NCBI GenBank assembly: GCA_007751475.1
Contig: CP036434.1
Coordinates: 7,135,524 to 7,199,523 of the forward strand
Length of the DNA stretch: 64,000 nt
Direction of reading: 5' to 3'
Source of the DNA: Saltatorellus ferox
GTDB taxonomy: Bacteria; Planctomycetota; UBA1135; GCA-002686595
Below are positions 11,103 to 18,585 of this stretch, piece by piece. The notes under the pieces are model-generated. The model did no database searches and was not told the origin of the DNA. It was given only the letters and a program-made list of their open reading frames with translations. Made by a program: the position numbers and the translations under genes. Numbering within the stretch: position 1 is the first letter of the stretch; every line of letters begins with the position of its first letter.

Positions 11103-13172
11103 TCACCGAATCGCCGATGGAATGAGACGCTTCGTCGCACGGTCGTACGAGCGCGTCATCGTCTCGGCGATCCAGCCCGAGGTCCAGACGGCCATGCGGT
11201 CCGGCGCGTGCCAGGCCAGGTGCAGGCACGCCGCCCGGTAGTACATGCTCTTCGTGTCGTCGTAGTAGCTGTAGCCGCCTCGACCGGTATCCCTGGGCAG
11301 GAGTTCCTTCTCGATCATCTGGGCCAGGATCGAATCGTCCTCGGGCGTATGAATCAGGAAGTAGAGCAGCTGGGACCCGTGCGCGTAGGCGTAATGATTC
11401 AGGCCGTCGAGGTACCAGTTCGCGGTCGGGCCGCCGGTGTTATAGAGGTGCAGCCCGTAGCTGCGCATGGTGGCCACGAGCGCGGAGCGGTAGCGCGGAT
11501 GGTCGCGCCCGAAGTCCGCGAGGGTTCGATGGTGCTTCAGGGAGAGGCGCGCCGTGAACGCGAGATCCATCATCGCGGGGAGCTCTTCGAGTCCGAAGTG
11601 GAGCGCGGTCGCGCTGCGCAGGTCCGCGTCGTTCACCGTCCCGATCATCGCCATCAACTTGTCCGCCATGGCCGCCGGCAGCGCCGTCACGCGCTCCACG
11701 ATCTCCGCACCGTACCCGGCGCGCCAGAGCCGCCAGAAAAGCGTCACGGGATCGCCGTAGCCATCATCCCCGGCGAAGGGTGGGAAGGGCTCGCGCCAGC
11801 CCTGCCTCGCCGCAGGGTCGGTCCAAAGAAAGCGCGGCGCAGGAGGGTCCGCGCCAGCCATGAGCCGCACGGCGCGATCGAGATCGAGGGAGGCTGGATC
11901 GAAGGCCAGGTCGTGGGCCAAGGCGGCGATACCGGAGTGGCCCCAGTGGCTTCGGACCCGGCGCGGATCTGGGAAGAGCCGGTCGATCGGAATGCGATAC
12001 CGTTCGAACTGCGCGCGGGCCTCCGCGAGCGGTCCGGATGCCATGGCCGAAGGGGCCACGATCTCGACGTCGTTCGAACTGGCTGGATCGAAGAGACGAC
12101 GGATTCGAACGACCGCTTCCCCCGGTTCGATCCACTCCCGCGTCCAGGCGCACTTGCGTCGCTTCTTGCCGCCCCACGTGCCCTCCTCGACGTGGCAGAG
12201 CACGACGGGGTCGTCCTTCGAGGGCGGAATGTGGCGGACCTCCGCGTCGATCCACGCCTGATACTCGGGCGTGGCCGCCAGCACGGCGAGGTACTCGTTC
12301 TGATGCACGGCCTGGGTCCAGGGCATCTCGAGCGCGCTCTCCAGACGGAAGCGCCAGCTCAGCCCATAGCCGTGCCGGACGATCTCACGCGCCAGCTCCA
12401 TGGCCTCGGCGTTCCGACCCACGCCAGCCAGCACCAGCATCGAGTGGAAGCCTAAATGAAAGCCGTTGAGACGTAGAATGCGGTCGCGCTCGGCGAGGTG
12501 TTCTTCGACGACCGGCAGAGCCCGTTCCAGGTCCCGGACGATGAGCGCCGCACGCAGCAGCTCCGTGTCGAAGTCGACGTCCCGCTCCACGCGGAAGTCC
12601 ATGGTCCGCGCTGCTCGAACGTCGAGCTTGCGGTCGAGGATCCAGTCGTCTCCGGGGAGCCGATTCAGCCGCGTGGCGATCGCTTCGTGGCCAAGCACCT
12701 CGGCCAGGAAGGGATCCTCGTCGAACCAGCTGGCGCGCGTCGCCCAGCCGGGCCCCTGCACGTCGCCGAGCAGCTCGAGCGCGCGCTCGGCGTCTCCGGT
12801 GGCCAGCGCCGATTCCACGAGCGGCACGAGCAGGAACGGATAGACGAACGCGATGCCAGAAACGGCGCGATCCAGCGCATCCCGCGGCCGAAGAGGCGTG
12901 TAGACCTCGGACACCGCTCGCACGAGCGGCTCGACCTTGTCCGCTTGCCCCTTGCGGTTCATCGCGCCGGCGACGAGCGCGGTCAGCACCGCAGCCGGGA
13001 TCGGAGGCCGCGCTCCCCCGAATGCGTTCTGAACGGCCGGAAGCTCGGGGAGCCTTTGGAAGAGCTCCCCCATCTGGACCAGCGCAGCGTCGACGTCGGC
13101 GGCCCTGGCGGCCTCGGCGATGCGGACGGGAAGGTGCTCGGGTAGCGGCGGCTTGCGTGAGAAGGGAGTCAT
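11103..13172 (-). CDS. Uncharacterised 689-aa cytoplasmic protein
   Basis: No signal peptide or membrane segment is seen. The first half is helical and TPR-like (DAALVQMGELFQRLPELP, DAERALELLGDVQ, DLERALPVVEEHLAERDRIL). The middle has a compact Cys-containing element (VVLCHVEEGTWGGKK then KCAWTREWIEPGEAVVRIR) that could be a beta-ribbon with a single C...C pair. The C-terminal part is rich in aromatic residues (HLYNTGGPTANWYLDGLNHYAYAH, GRGGYSYYDDTKSMYYRAACLHLAWH). I cannot assign a family or reaction. The ATG at 13172 starts the protein. The gene stands just upstream of the FG-GAP gene on the same strand, 58 bases away, and may be cotranscribed with it. Confidence 0.6.
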   Translation of the reverse strand: MTPFSRKPPLPEHLPVRIAEAARAADVDAALVQMGELFQRLPELPAVQNAFGGARPPIPAAVLTALVAGAMNRKGQADKVEPLVRAVSEVYTPLRPRDALDRAVSGIAFVYPFLLVPLVESALATGDAERALELLGDVQGPGWATRASWFDEDPFLAEVLGHEAIATRLNRLPGDDWILDRKLDVRAARTMDFRVERDVDFDTELLRAALIVRDLERALPVVEEHLAERDRILRLNGFHLGFHSMLVLAGVGRNAEAMELAREIVRHGYGLSWRFRLESALEMPWTQAVHQNEYLAVLAATPEYQAWIDAEVRHIPPSKDDPVVLCHVEEGTWGGKKRRKCAWTREWIEPGEAVVRIRRLFDPASSNDVEIVAPSAMASGPLAEARAQFERYRIPIDRLFPDPRRVRSHWGHSGIAALAHDLAFDPASLDLDRAVRLMAGADPPAPRFLWTDPAARQGWREPFPPFAGDDGYGDPVTLFWRLWRAGYGAEIVERVTALPAAMADKLMAMIGTVNDADLRSATALHFGLEELPAMMDLAFTARLSLKHHRTLADFGRDHPRYRSALVATMRSYGLHLYNTGGPTANWYLDGLNHYAYAHGSQLLYFLIHTPEDDSILAQMIEKELLPRDTGRGGYSYYDDTKSMYYRAACLHLAWHAPDRMAVWTSGWIAETMTRSYDRATKRLIPSAIR

Positions 13173-13252
13173 GGCGACAGGCTCCTTGATGACGGGGGCG
13201 CGGGGAGACCGGGCCAGCGCTTCCTGTCACCTGACGTCACGTCTCCAGACCC

Positions 13253-13894
13253 TCAGGTCAGCAGGTCGACGAGTCGACCCGCCGTCTCCGATTTCGGGCG
13301 ATCTTCTCGCTTCCAGACCACGCCCTTCCGGTCGATCAGCGTGACCGACGACGAGGCTGCATTCAGGGCGGCCGCGCCGTTCAGCACGATGTAATCGGCG
13401 TTCTTGGTGATCAGCTTCTTCGCGGCCCTGGCCTCGCCGTCAGCGGTTTCCAGCGCGAACGCGATCACCTTGCGCGCACCCTTCTCGGCCGCGATCGTCG
13501 CGAGAAGATCGGGGTTCTCGACGAGCGCCAGCGTCGTCCCGTCGCCGCCCTCTTCCTTCCTCTTCCACTTGCCCTCGAAGCGCTCGGCGGGGCGGAAGTC
13601 GCCGACCGCCGCAGCCATGAAGATCGCGTCCGCACCGGGGAAGTGCTCCTTCAGCGCAGCGAGCATGTCGAGCGCGCTGACGACGTCGACGCGGTCCACG
13701 CCCGGAGGCGTCTCCTGGTGAACGGGGCCCGCGATCAGCGTGACGCGGTAACCGCGCTCGGCGGCGGCGCGCGCGATCGCAAACCCCATGGTGCCGCTCG
13801 ATTCGTTCGAGAGGTAGCGCACCGGATCGATGTACTCGCGCGTCGGGCCCGCGGTCACGATCACGTGGAGCGGCTTCTCATCTTCCAAGGTCAT
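13253..13894 (-). CDS. coaB: Phosphopantothenate--cysteine ligase (CoaB), unfused
   Basis: A 213-aa CoaB protein, which joins 4'-phosphopantothenate to cysteine in coenzyme A synthesis, using CTP in most bacteria. Landmarks are TAGPTREYIDPVRYLSNESSGTMG at the N-terminus, a AAVGDFRP loop (usually AAVADYRP), KVIAFALET and the KNADYIVLN nucleotide-site motif. Most bacteria fuse this domain behind CoaC in one CoaBC chain; here it is separate. Its ATG overlaps the coaC stop (ATGA), so the two are probably made in step and may assemble into the same complex. It is the last gene of the tpiA-coaB operon. Confidence 0.93.
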   Translation of the reverse strand: MTLEDEKPLHVIVTAGPTREYIDPVRYLSNESSGTMGFAIARAAAERGYRVTLIAGPVHQETPPGVDRVDVVSALDMLAALKEHFPGADAIFMAAAVGDFRPAERFEGKWKRKEEGGDGTTLALVENPDLLATIAAEKGARKVIAFALETADGEARAAKKLITKNADYIVLNGAAALNAASSSVTLIDRKGVVWKREDRPKSETAGRLVDLLT

Positions 13895-14439
13895 GGCTTC
13901 GAGGTGAGCACGAATTCGACGGCGCGGAGAATCGCCTGCGGTTCGGCGAGCCGGCCCGTGCCGTGATCACCGCAGGCCATGTGCCCGGCCTCGGCCTCGA
14001 CGAACTGCCAGCCGTCGGCGCGGAGCTGGTCGAAGTTCCGCTGGACCGCGGGCTGCTGGAGCATGTTCGGGTTCATCGCCGGACAGACGAGGCGCGGCAC
14101 GCCCGGCGCGACCGCGAGAAGCGCGGTCGAAACGAGGTCGTCCGCGAAACCGTGCGCGAGGCGCGCGGCGAGATTGGCCGAGCACGGCGCCACCACCACG
14201 AGCTCCGCAAACTTTGCGAGGTCGATGTGATCCATGGCCGCGCGGCGATTCTCGCCCCACTCCGAAACGAACGCGGGCTGGCCGGTCACCGCCTCGAAGA
14301 GCTGCGGTGACACGAGCTTCGCAGCGTTCGCTGTCAGCACCGCGCGCACCGTGTGCCCCGCCTGGCTGAGCTTGCTCGCGAGATCGCAGGCCTTGTAGAC
14401 CGAGACGGACGCGGACGCGGCAAGGAGCACGTTAGCCAC
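13891..14439 (-). CDS. coaC: Phosphopantothenoylcysteine decarboxylase (CoaC), unfused
   Basis: A 182-aa flavoprotein of the HFCD family that decarboxylates 4'-phospho-pantothenoylcysteine to 4'-phosphopantetheine. Visible family motifs are SASVSVYKA (FMN-binding start), MDHIDLAK with the catalytic His, VCPAMNPNM (the PxMNxxMW-type substrate motif), and ACGDHGTGRLAEP, which carries the proton-donor Cys. It starts with GTG at 14439, inside the end of gmk (8-base overlap), and its TGA overlaps the coaB ATG. The protein ends where the CoaB domain would normally continue, so this is a split CoaBC system. Confidence 0.93.
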   Translation of the reverse strand: MANVLLAASASVSVYKACDLASKLSQAGHTVRAVLTANAAKLVSPQLFEAVTGQPAFVSEWGENRRAAMDHIDLAKFAELVVVAPCSANLAARLAHGFADDLVSTALLAVAPGVPRLVCPAMNPNMLQQPAVQRNFDQLRADGWQFVEAEAGHMACGDHGTGRLAEPQAILRAVEFVLTSKP

Positions 14440-15073
14440 GGGACGCTCCGCCAGATCCAGCGTCAGGCTCCTCGGGCAGCCCCGAGATCCGACGGATCTC
14501 GGCGACCGCGCGCTCGAGGTTGTCGTTCACGACGATGTGGTCGTAGCGCTCGCGCTCGCGATACTCGTCCTCGGCCTTCTTCAGGCGGCGCTCCAGCACC
14601 TCGGGCGTCTCCGTTCCTCGTCCCGAGAGTCGGTTCCGCAGCACCTCGAAATCAGGCGGCGCGACGAAGACGTAGATGCCGTCGACCTCCAGCGCCTTGA
14701 GCTGCAGCGCGCCCTGCACGTCGATCTCGACGAGGTAGACCTTGCCGTCGGCGATCGCGCGCTCCATCGGCTCCTTGAGCGTGCCGTACATGTTCCCGTG
14801 GACCTCGGCGTGCTCGATGAACGCGCCCTCGGTGATCTTCTTGCGGAAGCTCTCCGGGCTGAGGAAGTGGTAGTGCTGGCCGTCCACCTCGCCGGGACGC
14901 GGCGCGCGCGTCGTCGCCGACACGCTGAAGACCACGTCGTCGCTCTCCAGCAGCTGCTTGCAGATCGTGCTCTTGCCGCAGCCGGAGGGGCCTGAGATCA
15001 GGAGCATGGATCCCTTGCGCTGCTGGGCTTGGTGGCGCCGTTCTGGCGTCTCTGCTGATGTCTCTTTTGGCAT
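14432..15073 (-). CDS. gmk: Guanylate kinase
   Basis: A 213-aa nucleoside monophosphate kinase phosphorylating GMP with ATP. The P-loop is SGPSGCGKS; GMP-binding and lid motifs follow (SVSATTRAPRPGEVDGQHYHF, EHAEVHGNMYGT, LVEIDVQGA, SGRGTETPEVLERRL). The ATG at 15073 was preferred over a GTG at 15091; an ATG at 15007 would remove the first strand. About 20 extra residues precede the core compared with typical enzymes. It lies 30 bases after yicC, the usual partner, but rpoZ, which normally follows gmk, is absent because gmk runs directly into coaC. Confidence 0.95.
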   Translation of the reverse strand: MPKETSAETPERRHQAQQRKGSMLLISGPSGCGKSTICKQLLESDDVVFSVSATTRAPRPGEVDGQHYHFLSPESFRKKITEGAFIEHAEVHGNMYGTLKEPMERAIADGKVYLVEIDVQGALQLKALEVDGIYVFVAPPDFEVLRNRLSGRGTETPEVLERRLKKAEDEYRERERYDHIVVNDNLERAVAEIRRISGLPEEPDAGSGGASRG

Positions 15074-15103
15074 CGCGGGCTTCGGCCTCACCGGGAGGGG
15101 CTC

Positions 15104-16039
15104 TTATTCGACGTTCTGGACCTGCTCGCGCAGGCGTTCCACATGGGTCTTCAGATCGACGACGAGGTGCGCGACGGCGGCGTCGCTGCACTTGGAGCCG
15201 ATCGTGTTCGCCTCGCGGAAGAACTCCTGGGCGAGGAAGTCGAGCTTGCGCCCGATCGCGCCGCCGCCTTCGAGCAAGTTCTCCAGCTGCTCGAGGTGGC
15301 TCTGGAGGCGGGTGATCTCCTCGGACACGTCGAGACGGTCGCTGAGAAGCGCGATCTCGCGCGCGAGGTCCGCAGCGGTCGTGCCGGGATGGCCGCTGAG
15401 TTCGCCCACGCGTTCGACGAGGCGCGCACGGTGATGGGCGACCACGTCGGGGATGCGCGTGGCGATCTCGGCGACGAGACGGGCGATCTCCTGGCCGCTG
15501 TTCTCCAGGTCGCGGCGCATGGCGGCGCCCTCGAAGCGACGCATCTCCGTGAGGTGCTCGAGGGCAGCGGCAACGGCGTCGATGACGGCCGAGGCCTCCG
15601 GTCCAGCAGCGTCCAGCGCGGCTGCGGTCTGCCCCGTCGACTGCACGATCACGCCTGGCAGGCGGATCAGATCCATCATCGAGGTGATGGGCGCGAGCTC
15701 GGTGCTGCCCGATACGTCAGCGAGTTCCGCGGCGAGACCGACCTGAAGTTCGAGGTAGCGCCGCGCCACGCTCGCGTCGAGCCGCACGCCAGCGTCGCCT
15801 CCGATCCGCGCAACGTCCACGGACAGCTGCACCGCGCCGCGCGCAAGCGTCTGGCGCACCAGCTTGTCGATGGCTGGCTCGAGCGAGCTGTACTCGTGGG
15901 GCAGGCGGATCTTCGCCTGGAGGTGCTTGTGGTTGACCGTCTTGACCTCGGCGGTCACGGTCAGCTGGCACTCATCTTCCAGTACGGCTTCGATGCGGCC
16001 GGCGCCGAAGCCTGTCATCGAGTACACCGTACCGCTCAT
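15104..16039 (-). CDS. yicC: YicC-family endoribonuclease
   Basis: A 311-aa protein of the YicC family, shown in other bacteria to act as an endoribonuclease. The N-terminal MTGFG motif is present (VYSMTGFGAGRIE), as is KTVNHKHLQAKIRLP. The C-terminus carries the family hallmark (FFREANTIGSKCSDAAVAHL, then LKTHVERLREQVQNVE, usually IREQVQNIE). The central region is helical and more variable (RLVAEIATRIPDVVAHHRARLVERVGEL). The yicC-gmk adjacency is widespread in bacteria. Confidence 0.93.
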   Translation of the reverse strand: MSGTVYSMTGFGAGRIEAVLEDECQLTVTAEVKTVNHKHLQAKIRLPHEYSSLEPAIDKLVRQTLARGAVQLSVDVARIGGDAGVRLDASVARRYLELQVGLAAELADVSGSTELAPITSMMDLIRLPGVIVQSTGQTAAALDAAGPEASAVIDAVAAALEHLTEMRRFEGAAMRRDLENSGQEIARLVAEIATRIPDVVAHHRARLVERVGELSGHPGTTAADLAREIALLSDRLDVSEEITRLQSHLEQLENLLEGGGAIGRKLDFLAQEFFREANTIGSKCSDAAVAHLVVDLKTHVERLREQVQNVE

Positions 16040-16096
16040 CTGGTTGCCGTTCCTCGAAATCGCCAGGCGTCGGATTCGCTCACCCGGCGGCTTCGA

Positions 16097-16432
16097 TTAC
16101 TTGCCTTCCTCGGCGGGAATCTGGATCGGCACGGCGCTGGAGTCGGCGCCGGAGCCTCCAAGATCGAGGCTCTCCATCCCGCCGATGTCGACGCCCGACT
16201 GGCGCTTGTTGTTCAGCACGTGGATCAGAACCGCGGAGCCGAGGAAGGCGATCGCGACGTACATCGTGAACTTCTGCACGCCGGACGCCTTGACGCCGAA
16301 CGCCTGCTGGCCAGCCGCGCCGAGCGCGTCACCGAAGCCGCCGCCCTTGCCTTCCTGAAGCAGGATGACGACGGTGAGGATGATCGCCGCGGCGACGAAG
16401 AGGATGTAGAGGAGGACGATGGTGGTGGACAT
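16097..16432 (-). CDS. secG: Protein-export translocase subunit SecG
   Basis: A 111-aa inner-membrane protein with two transmembrane helices (about residues 4-24 and 55-72) separated by the SecG loop: ILLQEGKGGGFGDALG then GQQAFGV. SecG assists SecYE in Sec-dependent export. The C-terminal tail after the second helix is longer than in E. coli and acidic (NKRQSGVDIGGMESLDLGG). It sits between tpiA and yicC with 39- and 57-base gaps; tpiA-secG adjacency is common. Confidence 0.93.
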   Translation of the reverse strand: MSTTIVLLYILFVAAAIILTVVILLQEGKGGGFGDALGAAGQQAFGVKASGVQKFTMYVAIAFLGSAVLIHVLNNKRQSGVDIGGMESLDLGGSGADSSAVPIQIPAEEGK

Positions 16433-16471
16433 GAAGAGTCTCGGCTTACGGGTCCCGTTGGGGGCTCCGCT

Positions 16472-17239
16472 CTAGAGGGCTGCGTCGATGATCGGGAGGA
16501 AGAGGTCGGGCTTCAGCGAAGCGCCGCCGACCAGGGCGCCGTCGATATCTGCGACGGACAGGAGTTCCTTGGCGTTGTCGGGCTTGACGCTGCCTCCGTA
16601 GAGGATGCGAGTCGCGTCCGCGGCCGCCTCGTCGTACATGCCGGCGAGGACGCCGCGGAGGTACGTATGGACGGCGCCTGCCTGCTGGGGCGAGGCGGTC
16701 TCGCCGGTGCCGATGGCCCAGACGGGCTCGTAGGCGATCGAGATGCGGCCGCCGTCGCTGCCCGTGCCGAGCGCGGAACGGTCGACGCCGGCGAGGCCCG
16801 CGGTGAGCTGGGTCCGGCAAACGGATTCGGTGTCGCCGGCGCGGCGCTCCTCGATCGTCTCGCCCACACAGAGCATCACGTCGAGGCCCGCGTCGAGGGC
16901 GCGGTGGACCTTGCGGGAGATGAACTCGTCGGTCTCGCCGTACACGTGGCGGCGCTCGGAGTGGCCGAGCAGCACGACGGTGGCGCCGATGTCCTGGAGC
17001 ATCCCGGCGGAGACCTCGCCTGTGAAGGCCCCGGAGACCTCGTCGGAGCAGTTCTGACCCCCGACGCGGACTGCGGACCCGGCGACCTGGCGGATCACCT
17101 CATCGAGGTGAACCATGGCCGGGAACAGGCCCACGTGGACGCCGTCCGCCTTGTGGTCGCGAATGGCAGCTGCCAGCTCGCCCGCCGCGCGGCGGTCGAG
17201 GTTCATTTTCCAGTTGCCTGCGACGTAGGGTGTTCTCAC
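16472..17239 (-). CDS. tpiA: Triosephosphate isomerase
   Basis: A 255-aa TIM-barrel enzyme interconverting dihydroxyacetone phosphate and glyceraldehyde 3-phosphate. Catalytic residues are visible: Lys in AGNWKMN, His in VVLLGHSERR, Glu in AYEPVWAIGTG, and the phosphate loop YGGSV. The start is the GTG at 17239 (VRTPYVAGNWKMN); the longer open frame to 17293 would add 18 residues unlike any TpiA N-terminus. First gene of the operon running to coaB. Confidence 0.96.
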   Translation of the reverse strand: MRTPYVAGNWKMNLDRRAAGELAAAIRDHKADGVHVGLFPAMVHLDEVIRQVAGSAVRVGGQNCSDEVSGAFTGEVSAGMLQDIGATVVLLGHSERRHVYGETDEFISRKVHRALDAGLDVMLCVGETIEERRAGDTESVCRTQLTAGLAGVDRSALGTGSDGGRISIAYEPVWAIGTGETASPQQAGAVHTYLRGVLAGMYDEAAADATRILYGGSVKPDNAKELLSVADIDGALVGGASLKPDLFLPIIDAAL

Positions 17240-17346
17240 GGGTGTTTCGAGGGGGCCAATTGGGTCAGGAGGCGGCCGCTGGGGCTGCCTCACGGGGCTA
17301 CGAGGGGGCCTCGGCGCGGATTCGCGCCGGGACGTTCGAGCCGAGC

Positions 17347-17352
17347 ATTATA
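17347..17352 (-). promoter_or_regulatory. Possible -10 box of the tpiA operon
   Basis: On the minus strand these six bases read TATAAT, a perfect sigma-70 -10 hexamer, about 108 bases before the tpiA start in a very GC-rich stretch. No good -35 hexamer was found at 16-18 bases spacing, so this is only a candidate. Confidence 0.35.
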
Positions 17353-17536
17353 GGGAGCGGCGCGGGCGGCCCCAGCCCGCGCGGGCGAGAAAGGCGGGAA
17401 ACTCGGTCGGGAATCTGCCTTCCAGGACCGTCTCCCGCTTGGATCTCGCCGGGGGACCCGGCGGGGAGCTCCCGGGAGACCGGCCAGCCAGGGTCCGCCC
17501 GGCAACCCGCCGCCGGTTGACGGGGTCCATCCGAGC

Positions 17537-18202
17537 ATGGAAGGACTATTCTTCGAGTCTGCCATGCGACCGAACCAGGATCCTCGAGACCGGCCCGAGA
17601 TCATCGCCCTTGGTGGCCCTAACGGCGCGGGAAAGACGACCACCGCCTCCAGGATTCTCCCCCACGGCCTGAACGAGGGGCGTTTCCTGAACGCAGACTT
17701 CATGGCCAAGGCGATCTCGCCTCACGATCCCGCGGGGGCCGCCATCGAGGCGGGCCGCATGATGCTCGGTCGTATGCGCAGGTACCGGAAGGAGCGAAAG
17801 AGCTTCTCGTTCGAGTCGACGCTTGCGTCCCTCGGATTCGCACGTTTCCTCGAGGAAGCGAAGGCCGAAGGCTACGTCGTCCGACTCGGCTACGTGACTC
17901 TGCCCTCACCCGAACTGTCCATCCACCGGGTCTCCCAGCGCGTTTCGCGAGGCGGTCACGACATCCCGGAGCCCGTGATCCGCCGGCGGTACTGGAGGAG
18001 CCTTGTGAACTTCGAGACTCTCTATCGACCCCTGTGCGACGCTTGGACGGTCTACGATAATCGGACCGAGGAGCTTCGGCCCATCGCCAGTCAGCGGCAC
18101 CAGCAACGGCCCAGGATCCATGAACCAGAACTCTGGACAGAATTCGCCACCCTCCGAACCCGAGCCCTCGAAGGAAGAGTTCCCGATCATGGGCTCCAGT
18201 GA
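17537..18202 (+). CDS. Zeta-toxin-like P-loop kinase
   Basis: A 221-aa protein of the zeta toxin/P-loop kinase type. The Walker A motif is ALGGPNGAGKTTTA near residue 28. It is followed by FLNADFMAKAISP (substrate Asp region), KSFSFESTLAS and a lid-like RVSRGGHDIPEPVIRRRYWRSL. Zeta toxins phosphorylate UDP-N-acetylglucosamine; chromosomal relatives of this length often act on unknown substrates. The frame overlaps the next gene, suggesting a two-gene module. Chosen start is the first ATG (17537); an ATG at residue 10 (MRPNQD) is also possible. Confidence 0.8.
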   Translation: MEGLFFESAMRPNQDPRDRPEIIALGGPNGAGKTTTASRILPHGLNEGRFLNADFMAKAISPHDPAGAAIEAGRMMLGRMRRYRKERKSFSFESTLASLGFARFLEEAKAEGYVVRLGYVTLPSPELSIHRVSQRVSRGGHDIPEPVIRRRYWRSLVNFETLYRPLCDAWTVYDNRTEELRPIASQRHQQRPRIHEPELWTEFATLRTRALEGRVPDHGLQ

Positions 18203-18500
18203 CGAGTGGGAGGAAATGCCCTTCGAGGAATGGGTCATGACCCAGGGCGAGCGAGAAGAGCTCGAAATCCAGACCCGCATGTACCGCGAGGGTGCGCGCG
18301 CCGTTCGCGAAGAGGTCGAATGGCTGGAGAAGCACAACTTCCCCATCTGGATCTGGCACGAAGAGAAGGTCGTCGACGCTCGTACCCTGCCCGACGAGGT
18401 ACGCGCGAAGCACAAGAACCGAGAGTTCGACCTCTTCCGACCCGCGATGCTGCTGCGGCCAAAGACACGTGAATCGGACGTGGGCAGCAGCCAGGCGTAA
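18120..18500 (+). CDS. Small acidic protein overlapping the zeta-like kinase (candidate antitoxin)
   Basis: A 126-aa acidic protein, sequence type unknown to me. It has a Glu-rich helix (EWEEMPFEEWVMTQGEREELEIQ) and a tryptophan-rich turn (NFPIWIWHEEK). The open frame starts 83 bases inside the kinase gene. A second ATG at 18189 (MGSSDEWEE) is preceded by a GGAAG sequence about 11 bases upstream and would cut the overlap to 14 bases. An overlapping acidic partner fits a toxin-antitoxin arrangement, but no known antitoxin fold was recognised. Confidence 0.6.
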   Translation: MNQNSGQNSPPSEPEPSKEEFPIMGSSDEWEEMPFEEWVMTQGEREELEIQTRMYREGARAVREEVEWLEKHNFPIWIWHEEKVVDARTLPDEVRAKHKNREFDLFRPAMLLRPKTRESDVGSSQA

Positions 18501-18585
18501 CGTGCGATAGCCACACGTGCTTCGATGCGCTGCGCTCGAATCGATGCGTGTGGTGCAGCGCGTCGAAGAGGAAAGAGCGATTCGC

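Noticed and set aside
14432..14439. Possible rpoZ between gmk and coaC
   Set aside because: The genes overlap by 8 bases, so there is no room for it.
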